NCBI GenBank assembly: GCA_937995555.1
Contig: CALKJX010000335.1
Location: forward strand, 1-6,387
Reading direction: 5' to 3'
Source of the DNA: an uncultured Elioraea sp.
Lineage (GTDB): Bacteria > Pseudomonadota > Alphaproteobacteria > Acetobacterales > Acetobacteraceae
Length of the DNA stretch: 6,387 nt
Shown piece after piece: positions 1 through 5,757 of this stretch. A model generated the notes under the pieces. The model saw only the letters and a program-made list of their open reading frames with translations, did no database searches and was not told the DNA's origin. A program made the translations under genes and the position numbers. Position 1 is the first letter of the stretch. Each line of letters starts with the position of its first letter.

Positions 1-440
1 ATCTGCCCGGCGCGGCGCCGGGCGCGCCGCTGCGCCTGTGCCGCCGAGGAGACCTCATCCGCCTCGCCGGCCTCGTGCCCCTGGTGGCGGCCGGCGGCCC
101 ACCCGCCGCGCTGCGCCTGTCCGGCCAGGCCGAGGAGGCAACCTTTTGCGGCCTGCTCCGCCCCTTGCCCGGCCCCGAGCCGCTCGTACTGCTCACCCTC
201 CGCCCGCTGCGCGCCGCCCCCGCGCTCGCCGCCTCCGACCTTGCCGGCCTGTTCGGCCTCACGCCCACCGAGGCCGCGATAGCCCTGGCGCTGGCCACGA
301 GCGACACCGCCGAGCGCATCGCCGAGGCGCGCGGCCGCTCGCTCGCCACCATCCGCACGCAGATCCGCGGCGTGCTCCGCAAGACCGGTTGTACGACCAT
401 CCTCGATATGGCGACGCTGCTGACCCGGCTCGGTGCCTGA
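1..440 (+). CDS. LuxR-type HTH transcriptional regulator, C-terminal part (5' truncated by window edge)
   Basis: The reading frame is open from base 3 to the TGA at 438-440, with no stop upstream, so the true start lies before the window. The C-terminal part (about bases 258-435) reads as a LuxR/FixJ-type DNA-binding domain. It opens with LTPTEAAIALALA, continues through an ERIAEARGRS segment, and has the recognition-helix signature SLATIRTQIRGVLRKTG starting at base 339. This matches the LTxxExxVLxLxAxG...IAxxLxxSxxTVxxHxxxIxxKxG pattern of the family. The protein should therefore bind DNA as a transcription regulator. The preceding part has no motif I can name; in this family it would be a sensory domain such as PAS or receiver, but that portion is off-window. 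The next gene begins 34 nt downstream on the same strand, so co-transcription is possible. An internal GTG at base 75 could serve as a start but would remove most of the expected N-terminus. Confidence 0.82.
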   Translation, partial: LPGAAPGAPLRLCRRGDLIRLAGLVPLVAAGGPPAALRLSGQAEEATFCGLLRPLPGPEPLVLLTLRPLRAAPALAASDLAGLFGLTPTEAAIALALATSDTAERIAEARGRSLATIRTQIRGVLRKTGCTTILDMATLLTRLGA

Positions 441-474
441 CGCCGCCCCCCACATCACCGACGAGGCCCGCCCG

Positions 475-1575
475 ATGAGCACCACCGTCCGCACCGAGGG
501 CGACAGCGCGCCGCCCTATTCGGTGAACGCCTCGCCCGGCTTCGCCGCCTGGCTGCACGGCACGGGGGCGGCGCTCGCCGTCACCACCTACCAGATCGGC
601 AAGCTGTTCCTGATCGGCGCCGAGACGCCGGACACGCTCTCCGTCTCCGAGCGCAGCTTCGAGCGCTGCCTCGGCGTCGCGCCCGACGGGCAGGGCGGCA
701 TGGTGCTGGCCGGGCTGAACGCGATCTGGCGCTTCGGCAACGTGGTGCCGGCGGGCAAGGCGCTCGACGGGCATGACGCGGTGTATGTGCCCCGCATCGC
801 GTGGTTCACCGGTGATGTGTTCGCCCATGACGTGGCGCTGCCGCCCTCCGGGCGGCCGGTGTTTGTCAACACCATGTTCTCCTGCCTTGCGGCCGTGGAC
901 GAGGCGTCGTCCTTCCGCGCCGTCTGGCAGCCGCGCTTCATCACGCAACTTGCACCGCAGGACCGCTGCCACCTGAACGGGCTCGCGGTGGATGACGCGG
1001 GCCTGCCCCGCTACGTCACCGCCGTCGCCGAGACCGACACGCCCGGCGGCTGGCGCGAGAAGCGCGTCGGCAATGGCGTGGTGCTGGACGTCGCGTCGGG
1101 GGAGGCGGTGTGCCGCGGCCTGTCCATGCCGCATTCGCCGCGGCTGCATGACGGGCGGCTCTATGTGCTGAACGCCGGCACGGGCGAGCTTGGCCTCGTG
1201 GACACCACGGCGGCGCGCTTCCATCCGCTCTGCTTCCTGCCGGGCTTCGCGCGCGGGCTGGCCTTCGCGGGCGGTCATGCGCTGGTCGGACTGTCGCTGC
1301 CACGCTCCAACGCAGCGTTCAGCGGGCTGCCGCTCGAGGAACGGCTGGCCGCCGAGAAGCTGCCGCCGCAATGCGCGGTGGCGGTGGTGAACCTGGCGAC
1401 CGGCCAGCCGGAGCATGTGCTGCGGCTCGGCGGTATCGTGCGCGAGCTTTATGACATCGCCGTGCTGCCCGGCGTGCGCAAGCCGATGCTGGTCGGCACG
1501 CAGGCGGGCTCGGCGCTGAACCGGCTGGTGCTGCGCGGGCCGGACCTGGCGATGGCGGAACTGGCGGCAGGGTGA
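475..1575 (+). CDS. TIGR03032 family protein (conserved, function unknown)
   Basis: This is a complete 366-residue protein recognised from several conserved blocks of the TIGR03032 family: TTYQIGK (residues 37-43), CHLNGLAV (165-172), SMPHSPR (217-223), LPGFARGL (255-262) and ELYDIAVLPGVRKP (324-337). There is no signal peptide and no membrane segment, so it is probably cytoplasmic. Repeated strand-like segments with G-R-L/V-x-V patterns (for example around DGRLYVLNAGTGELGLVDT) suggest a beta-propeller-like fold, which is inference. The biochemical role of the family is not known to me; members often occur near sulfotransferase, TPR or glycan genes. I chose the ATG at 475 because GAGG at 463-466 sits 8 nt upstream and the N-terminus then matches the family's usual beginning. 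A GTG at 433 in the same frame overlaps the upstream stop and lacks a good ribosome site. The product differs from its right-hand neighbours in kind and probably belongs to the host chromosome. Confidence 0.85.
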   Translation: MSTTVRTEGDSAPPYSVNASPGFAAWLHGTGAALAVTTYQIGKLFLIGAETPDTLSVSERSFERCLGVAPDGQGGMVLAGLNAIWRFGNVVPAGKALDGHDAVYVPRIAWFTGDVFAHDVALPPSGRPVFVNTMFSCLAAVDEASSFRAVWQPRFITQLAPQDRCHLNGLAVDDAGLPRYVTAVAETDTPGGWREKRVGNGVVLDVASGEAVCRGLSMPHSPRLHDGRLYVLNAGTGELGLVDTTAARFHPLCFLPGFARGLAFAGGHALVGLSLPRSNAAFSGLPLEERLAAEKLPPQCAVAVVNLATGQPEHVLRLGGIVRELYDIAVLPGVRKPMLVGTQAGSALNRLVLRGPDLAMAELAAG

Positions 1576-1853
1576 GGCGAGGCCGGCGCGGAGCGCAGGT
1601 GCCGCCGCAGGCGCGCAGACGCAGCGTTCAACCTGTCCGGCGAAGCGCAACTGAAGCGCTTCATCGCACTATCGCGGCCATCGATAACTTCCGCATCCCC
1701 GAAGGGTTGAACCCCTGGAGCCACGGCACAACGCGCGGTTGAAACGGACGTTCGCACGAACTGCCCCGATCCGACCGGACTTCGTGCAAGCCGATTTGCT
1801 TCGCTTCGATCGCGAACGGCCATAGGTGGAAGCCCTCTTTCGTGGAGGGCTGA
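1576..1853. other. Gene-free gap at the junction between chromosome-like genes and the integrase module
   Basis: I see no credible gene on either strand across these 278 bases: open frames here lack ribosome sites or recognisable protein. It does contain several short dyads. These are a palindrome GAAGCGCTTC (1653-1662) with a direct copy of GAAGCGC 11 nt earlier (1642-1648); GGGTTGAACCC (1704-1714); GTTCGCACGAAC (1750-1761); GCACGAA/TTCGTGC (1754-1760 and 1781-1787); and the hairpin at 1831-1851. TTCAACC (1627-1633) and two GGTTGAA copies (1705-1711, 1737-1743) form a further inverted/direct set. Such a region, just upstream of excisionase-like genes, is the natural place for the operon promoter and integrase/excisionase arm sites. 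No site can be named with certainty, and I see no convincing tRNA fragment. Confidence 0.45.
1831..1851 (+). promoter_or_regulatory. Hairpin containing the Shine-Dalgarno sequence of the first HTH gene
   Basis: AGCCCTC (1831-1837) and GAGGGCT (1845-1851) are perfect 7-bp complements with a 7-nt loop, TTTCGTG. The right arm holds nearly all of the ribosome-binding sequence GGAGGG (1844-1849) that sits 4 nt before the ATG at 1854. In the mRNA this stem would hide the ribosome site. That suggests low or conditional translation of the first gene, and possibly of the coupled genes behind it. It lacks a following U run, so it does not look like a rho-independent terminator. The pairing is seen directly; the regulatory role is inference. 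Confidence 0.5.
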
Positions 1854-2126
1854 ATGACGAACGAGTCTACGGTAGCCGCGGCAGGACCGCTGCTGCACTC
1901 CATTCCCGCTGTGCAGGAACGCCTCGGTCTGGGCCGCTCCAAGATCTACGAACTGCTGGGCACCGGTGTCCTCGAGGCGGTCAAGGCTGGCAGGCGGACT
2001 CTGGTGACCGAGGCGTCTATCGCGCGCCTCGTGGCCGGCTTGCCGCGCGCCCAGTTCCGGGCGGCTCCGAAGGTGCACGGCACGGGAGCCATCAAGGCGA
2101 CGCGAGGCCGCCATGGCGACCGCTAA
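1854..2126 (+). CDS. Small excisionase/AlpA-like helix-turn-helix DNA-binding protein (first of two)
   Basis: This 90-residue protein carries a single winged-HTH of the excisionase/HTH_17 kind at about residues 14-63. LLHSIPAVQERLGLGRSKIYELL forms the HTH proper, followed by GVLEAVKAGRRTLVTEASIARLVAGLP, where the K-x-G-R-R-T-x-V wing and the final 'insert-and-capping' helix are typical. Such proteins bind DNA near attachment sites and direct a tyrosine recombinase toward excision, or act as small transcription regulators. The start is well supported by GGAGGG at 1844-1849. The C-terminal 25 residues are basic and unstructured-looking. Its stop overlaps the next start by 14 nt, and it lies upstream of two recombinases, so a recombination directionality or operon-control role is likely. 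The exact role is inferred. Codon use is less GC-biased than in the chromosome-like genes to the left. Confidence 0.85.
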   Translation: MTNESTVAAAGPLLHSIPAVQERLGLGRSKIYELLGTGVLEAVKAGRRTLVTEASIARLVAGLPRAQFRAAPKVHGTGAIKATRGRHGDR

Positions 2127-2370
2127 GCGGGAGCTGCCGCAGGAGCAGTCTGGTGAAGAAGCCTGGTCGAACCCTCCCCCTGGCGAGGGCGTATCGCTGA
2201 CGTTGCTGACCATCACTGAGGTTAGTGACTTCACGCGGCTCTCGCCGACAACGGTCCGCCGGGCGATCCGCCTCCGGCATCTCAGTGTGGTCAGGATCGG
2301 CCGCTCCGTTCGCGTTCGTCAGGCCGATCTTGCAGCATGGCTCAACCGGAATTCCCGCCATGCCCGCTGA
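2113..2370 (+). CDS. Small excisionase/AlpA-like helix-turn-helix DNA-binding protein (second of two)
   Basis: This 85-residue protein has an unstructured first 28 residues, then a winged HTH of the same general kind as its neighbour at about residues 31-80. LLTITEVSDFTRLSPTTVRRAI is the HTH, HLSVVRIGRSVRVRQADLAAWL is the wing plus capping helix, and the chain ends in a basic tail. The ATG at 2113 overlaps the upstream gene by 14 nt and has GAGG at 2104-2107, 5 nt upstream, so coupled translation is expected. The two HTH proteins are clearly diverged, not a recent duplication, so they may bind different sites or form a heteromeric complex. One could be an excisionase and the other a repressor; the sequence does not say which. 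Its stop overlaps an alternative ATG (2360) of the following large integrase by 11 nt. Confidence 0.85.
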   Translation: MATAKRELPQEQSGEEAWSNPPPGEGVSLTLLTITEVSDFTRLSPTTVRRAIRLRHLSVVRIGRSVRVRQADLAAWLNRNSRHAR

Positions 2371-2488
2371 TCATCGAAACGCAAGGGAAAACCTTGATCT
2401 CCTGACGTCTCCCGAAACCGTCGCCTCGATGTTCTGCACTTACTCAGAGGAAACGGTTTCGGGAATTGCCACTCAGGGCCACACGACG
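2371..2488. promoter_or_regulatory. Candidate operator/promoter region before the large integrase
   Basis: This 118-nt stretch lies between the second HTH gene and the preferred ATG of the large recombinase. If read as coding in the integrase frame, only about 60% of third codon positions are G or C, clearly lower than in the integrase body, which argues that it is not coding. It contains the 12-bp inverted repeat at 2410-2464, a smaller hairpin CAAGG-GAAAA-CCTTG (2382-2396), a palindrome GAAACGGTTTC (2450-2460), and CGAAAC motifs at 2375-2380, 2413-2418 and, inverted, 2456-2461; a further copy lies just downstream at 2512-2517. This density suggests binding sites for the HTH proteins or the recombinases. 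I could not identify a convincing -35/-10 pair. Confidence 0.4.
2410..2464. repeat. Perfect 12-bp inverted repeat with 31-nt spacer
   Basis: TCCCGAAACCGT at 2410-2421 is the exact reverse complement of ACGGTTTCGGGA at 2453-2464. The spacer is 31 nt, and the arms are 43 bp apart centre to centre, close to four DNA turns. That fits two protein sites on the same face of the helix better than a single recombination core, which usually has a 6-8 bp spacer. It could also form an mRNA stem-loop. It lies just upstream of the preferred start of the large integrase. Confidence 0.6.
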
Positions 2489-4678
2489 ATGCTCAGGACC
2501 ACAGCAGACCGCGAAACCACCCCCTCCGGCGAAATGACGGCCGCGCTGGCCGATGGAAACGCGGGCGGGACCACTGCCCGGAGGGTCACCAGGAAGGTAC
2601 GCGCCCGCCGTCCGTCGTGCCCTTCCATCGCGCCTGTGCAGGGCGACCTGTTCGCCATCGCGGCGGCTGACGCTGACGATCGTCTGTTTGAAGCGAAGGT
2701 CAATTCCACCGATCCGGTTACGAACCCGGCGGGGTCGGACGACGAGTGGGTCACGCACCCCTCACATGCGGCGGCGGTGCCCGATGTCGCAGTGTCGGAC
2801 GACCCCGACATTCTTCTTGGCGACGACTCGTTCGACACCCTTCCCCACATCGATGACGACATCGCGCTCGCTGATTCGAACGGCGACGACATCGACGACG
2901 ACCGCGACGACGACGATCAGGACGCCGAAGAGCCCGACAACGCGACGCCTGCCGCGCTGATCGCCTTCGGGGGCGGCGCGTGGATGCCGAGCGCCGAGAC
3001 CCCGCCTCCGTCGAACTTCGCGGCCGCTCTGGCGATGATCGAGGCCGAGGGCAAAATGACCGAACGCCAGATCGAGCGCATGCGATCCGACCTCCGGGTC
3101 GCCGCGCGGCTCTGCGGCCGCACGCCCGAAACTTTGCCGATGGACCCGACCGTACTTCGGCCCCTGCTTGTAAAGGTGCTGCCCGGCGTCGCGACGGTCC
3201 GCGCGTCCCGCTGGTCAAGCCTGCGTTCCGCGCTTCGGCGGCTCGCTCTCCTGGTCGGCGCCCACGCGCCCCTGCTGCGCGGCGCGTCGTGCGACGATGC
3301 GGCGTGGCAGGGTGTGCTGGCTGGCGCGCCGGATACCCCGCAGCGGCCCGCGCTTCGCCGCTTCGCGGAATGGGCCATCGCGGAGGGCCTGCACGCCGAG
3401 ACGATCACGGACGGGGACCTGCGCCGCTTCGGAGCGTGGCGTTCAGCGGTGAGCCACGATCTCCGGATCGCATCGATGATCGGCGCGGCGAGGCGGTTGT
3501 GGAACATGATGGTGGTGCAGACCCCAGGCTTCCCGGGCAAGCGCCTCGTCGCGAGCGGGCCCGAGGCCCGTCGGACGCTGGTCGTCGTCACCGACCTGCC
3601 TCCGGTACTGCAGGAGGAATTGGCTGCCTTTGCGGCTCGGCTCACGTCGCCCTCGAATCCCTGGGAGGGCAAGCGGCTCGCGCCGGCGACAGCGCGGCTC
3701 TACATCGACAACCTCCGCCGCGCGCTGACGCTTCTTGCCGGCCGGCCGTGCGGCCTGTCCGATATCATGTCGTTGGCCGATCTCGCCGATCCCGCCGTGC
3801 TGCGCCAGATCCTCGAAGCGGACTGGGTCGCCTCCGATCGTCGCTGGCGCGAGGGCGCGCCGCATCTTTCCGCTGCGGTCATTTCCTATGCGACCCGCGT
3901 CCGCGATTTCGACGATGACAGGCTGCGTCCGCTGCGCGCCCTGGCCTGCCGCGTGAAGCCCGAACATCGCGGCAAGCTGTCACCCGCGATCCGCCGCAAG
4001 CTCGGCGCCTTCGATGACGCGCCCGTCCGCAGCGCCCTCTATCGCGTCGGGTCGGCGCTTCGCGCCGAGGGCGAGCAGTTGCGCCGCGATGGCTCGGTGA
4101 TCCGCGGCGCCGAGCGCTTTCGCGCGGGCGTCGCGATCGACCTGTTGCTGCGTGGCTGCCTGCGCCGCCGCACGCTGGTCGAGATCGACATCGCCAAGCA
4201 TCTTGTTCGTGGCCCCGGCGGGCGGCTGCAGGCCGTGCATCTCGATGGCGACACGACGAAGAACCGCGTGGAAGTTCGGATCGCCCTGCCGCCGGATCTC
4301 GCCCGCGCGCTCGATCGCTACCTCGCCGTACACCGGCCCGGACTGCCCGGGGCGGAAAGCAGTTGGCTTTTCCCAAGCCACAGCCCCGGCCAACATCTCG
4401 GCGCCGATGGCTGGGGCCGTACTCTTGGCCGCCTTGTCCAGCGTCGTATCGGTGCGGAGTTCACGCCGCATCTCGGGCGGCACGTTGCCGCGTCCATGCT
4501 GTTCAGCGCCGATGCCGAGGCCGGACGCGCCGTGCAACATGTTCTCGGCCACGCGGATCCGAGGACCAGCAGGAAGTACGGCGTTCTGGTGAACCGCGGC
4601 GCGCAGCGGCAGTTCGGCGAACTGGTCGACGCCGCCGTCGACCGTAGCCATCGCAAGCGCGGGCGGGGCGCCCGCTGA
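2489..4678 (+). CDS. Large tyrosine recombinase (site-specific integrase) with acidic N-terminal tail
   Basis: This tyrosine-type site-specific recombinase has 729 residues from the ATG at 2489, about twice the usual length. In order it shows a low-complexity tail (1-160) with an Asp-rich stretch (about 97-151); a helical segment resembling a core-binding domain (about 190-257, MTERQIERMRSDLRVAARLC); a second, better core-binding-like segment (about 398-446, LAPATARLYIDNLRRALTLL); and a C-terminal catalytic domain. The catalytic set is complete: Arg559 in GCLRRRTLVEI, Lys591 in DTTKNR, His661-Arg664-His665 in HLGRH, His688 in LGHADPRT and nucleophile Tyr697 in RKYG. It should cut and join DNA through a 3'-phosphotyrosine. 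The start is uncertain: ATG 2360 would overlap the HTH gene by 11 nt and give 772 residues, and ATG 2429 is also in frame. I prefer 2489 because the stretch before it has low third-position GC and holds an inverted repeat, and AGGG lies at 2475-2478. Its stop overlaps the next start (TGATG). Confidence 0.88.
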   Translation: MLRTTADRETTPSGEMTAALADGNAGGTTARRVTRKVRARRPSCPSIAPVQGDLFAIAAADADDRLFEAKVNSTDPVTNPAGSDDEWVTHPSHAAAVPDVAVSDDPDILLGDDSFDTLPHIDDDIALADSNGDDIDDDRDDDDQDAEEPDNATPAALIAFGGGAWMPSAETPPPSNFAAALAMIEAEGKMTERQIERMRSDLRVAARLCGRTPETLPMDPTVLRPLLVKVLPGVATVRASRWSSLRSALRRLALLVGAHAPLLRGASCDDAAWQGVLAGAPDTPQRPALRRFAEWAIAEGLHAETITDGDLRRFGAWRSAVSHDLRIASMIGAARRLWNMMVVQTPGFPGKRLVASGPEARRTLVVVTDLPPVLQEELAAFAARLTSPSNPWEGKRLAPATARLYIDNLRRALTLLAGRPCGLSDIMSLADLADPAVLRQILEADWVASDRRWREGAPHLSAAVISYATRVRDFDDDRLRPLRALACRVKPEHRGKLSPAIRRKLGAFDDAPVRSALYRVGSALRAEGEQLRRDGSVIRGAERFRAGVAIDLLLRGCLRRRTLVEIDIAKHLVRGPGGRLQAVHLDGDTTKNRVEVRIALPPDLARALDRYLAVHRPGLPGAESSWLFPSHSPGQHLGADGWGRTLGRLVQRRIGAEFTPHLGRHVAASMLFSADAEAGRAVQHVLGHADPRTSRKYGVLVNRGAQRQFGELVDAAVDRSHRKRGRGAR
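2883..2932 (+). repeat. GAC-rich low-complexity tract encoding an Asp run
   Basis: Repeated GAC/GAT triplets inside the large integrase gene encode GDDIDDDRDDDDQD, the core of its acidic tail. The tract is in frame and imperfect. It could change length by slippage without a frameshift if triplets are gained or lost. No independent function is implied. Confidence 0.55.
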
Positions 4679-5757
4679 TGCCCCGCGGTCGCCCGAGCAC
4701 GTCCTTCCCGCCGACCCGGCGCCAGCCTCGTCCGGAGCTGTGGCCCGCGCGCGACCGGGCGGTCTGGGAGGCCGCATGCCGCCCGGGGGACGGGCCGTTC
4801 GGTGACGCGGGCCGGCTGCATGGCCTGTCGCCCGCGACGCGGCAGATCTACGCGGCCGGGTATGGGCGCTTTCTCGCCTGGCTCGCCGCGCGGGATGAAC
4901 TCGATCCGGATCAGGGGCCGGCCGATCGGGTAACACCGGCGCGTGCGGCCAACTGGATGGCCGCGTTGCGCACGCAGGTCGGCGCCAGCACGGCCGATCA
5001 GGCTCTGATCAATGTGATCTCTGCCCTTCAGGCCATGGTGCCGGATCGCGACTGGCGCTGGCTCCGCCGCACGCCGGGCCGGCCTGGCGCCGCCGAGATG
5101 CGCGCGGCGCGGAAGCTCCCGCGCGACGTGCCGGATCCCGTGGCGCTCGCGGGCGCGCTGCGTGGCTGGGTCAAGGAGATCCTCGCCTGCCCTCCCTCAC
5201 CCGACAGCGCGCTGGCGCTGCGCGACGCGCTGGTGGTTGCCGTCGCGACCTACCACATGCCGAGGCGGCGGAATTTGGCCGCGCTTCGGCTCGGGCATGA
5301 AATCCAGCGGGATGCCGGTCGGCGCCTGCGCCTTGTCCTCACCGACACCAAGACCGACGAACCGCAGGATGTGCCGCTGCATCCCTGGGTGGGTGACGTC
5401 CTGACGACCTTCATCGCCACGTATCGGCCGCTGCTTTCCGCGCGCGCTGCTCCTGGTGCGGACCATCTCTGGCTGTGCCAGGACGGCACGCCGCTGCAGG
5501 CCACTGGGATGCGCGCGTTGTTCCATCGGGTTGGGCTACGCCTGCTCGGGCATCCGATTTCGCCGCACCGACTGCGCCACGCCGGGGCGACGTTCCTGCT
5601 GAAGCGCGCGCCGCGCGAGATCAGCCGCGCGGCGGCGTTGCTCACCCATCGAAGCCCGCGCACCACGGGGGCCGCGTACGATGTCGGGGGGCCGGAGCCG
5701 GCGCTGCGGCTGTGGCGGGCGCTGATGAAGGACACCGCGCGGAAGGGCCGGATGTGA
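4678..5757 (+). CDS. Tyrosine recombinase (site-specific integrase), second of the pair
   Basis: This 359-residue protein is of normal size for a tyrosine recombinase. An N-terminal core-binding (SAM-like) segment lies at about residues 45-135, with LSPATRQIYAAGYGRFLAWLAAR as its first helices. The catalytic domain follows from about residue 165. All active-site residues are present: Arg196 in MPRRRNLAALRL, Lys225 in TDTKTDE, His297-Arg300-His301 in PHRLRHAGATFLL, His324 in LLTHRSPRTT and Tyr334 in GAAYDV. It carries LLTH where LLGH is common, a mild variation. The ATG at 4678 overlaps the stop of the large integrase by one base (TGATG) with no strong ribosome site, so translation is probably coupled to that gene. 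It is only distantly similar to its neighbour, so the two are not a recent tandem copy. They may act together as a heteromeric recombinase, as in other elements with paired or triple tyrosine recombinases; that is inference. Confidence 0.92.
   Translation: MPRGRPSTSFPPTRRQPRPELWPARDRAVWEAACRPGDGPFGDAGRLHGLSPATRQIYAAGYGRFLAWLAARDELDPDQGPADRVTPARAANWMAALRTQVGASTADQALINVISALQAMVPDRDWRWLRRTPGRPGAAEMRAARKLPRDVPDPVALAGALRGWVKEILACPPSPDSALALRDALVVAVATYHMPRRRNLAALRLGHEIQRDAGRRLRLVLTDTKTDEPQDVPLHPWVGDVLTTFIATYRPLLSARAAPGADHLWLCQDGTPLQATGMRALFHRVGLRLLGHPISPHRLRHAGATFLLKRAPREISRAAALLTHRSPRTTGAAYDVGGPEPALRLWRALMKDTARKGRM

Noticed and set aside
6..22. Inverted repeat CCCGGCGC/GCGCCGGG with a 1-nt spacer at the window start
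   Set aside because: It lies inside the LuxR coding frame in extremely GC-rich sequence, where such complements arise easily, and the 1-nt loop cannot form a normal hairpin.
1576..1620. Possible terminator after the TIGR03032 gene
   Set aside because: Some GC-rich self-complementarity exists, but there is no clear stem followed by a T run.
259..1650. Long minus-strand open frame opposite the LuxR and TIGR03032 genes
   Set aside because: High GC leaves few stops on the opposite strand. Its translation is Arg/Ala/His-rich and matches no family I recognise, while the plus-strand proteins are clearly real.
1697..1725. Possible tRNA 3' fragment (GGGTTGAACCCCTGGAGCCA)
   Set aside because: It superficially resembles a T-arm plus acceptor end, but the T-loop consensus TTCGA is absent and no matching acceptor strand is present.
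1797..1826. Possible promoter TTGCTT, 18 nt, then CATAGG before the first HTH gene
   Set aside because: The -10 match is only about half of consensus. A promoter is expected near here, but this one cannot be claimed from sequence alone.
1449..2234. Minus-strand open frame across the gap and the first HTH gene
   Set aside because: It overlaps two well-supported plus-strand genes, has no recognisable domain and spans the dyad-rich gap. It is most likely chance.
3125..3132. Further CCCGAAAC copy inside the large integrase gene
   Set aside because: It is a single copy within firmly coding sequence, far from the cluster at 2371-2517, so it is probably coincidental.
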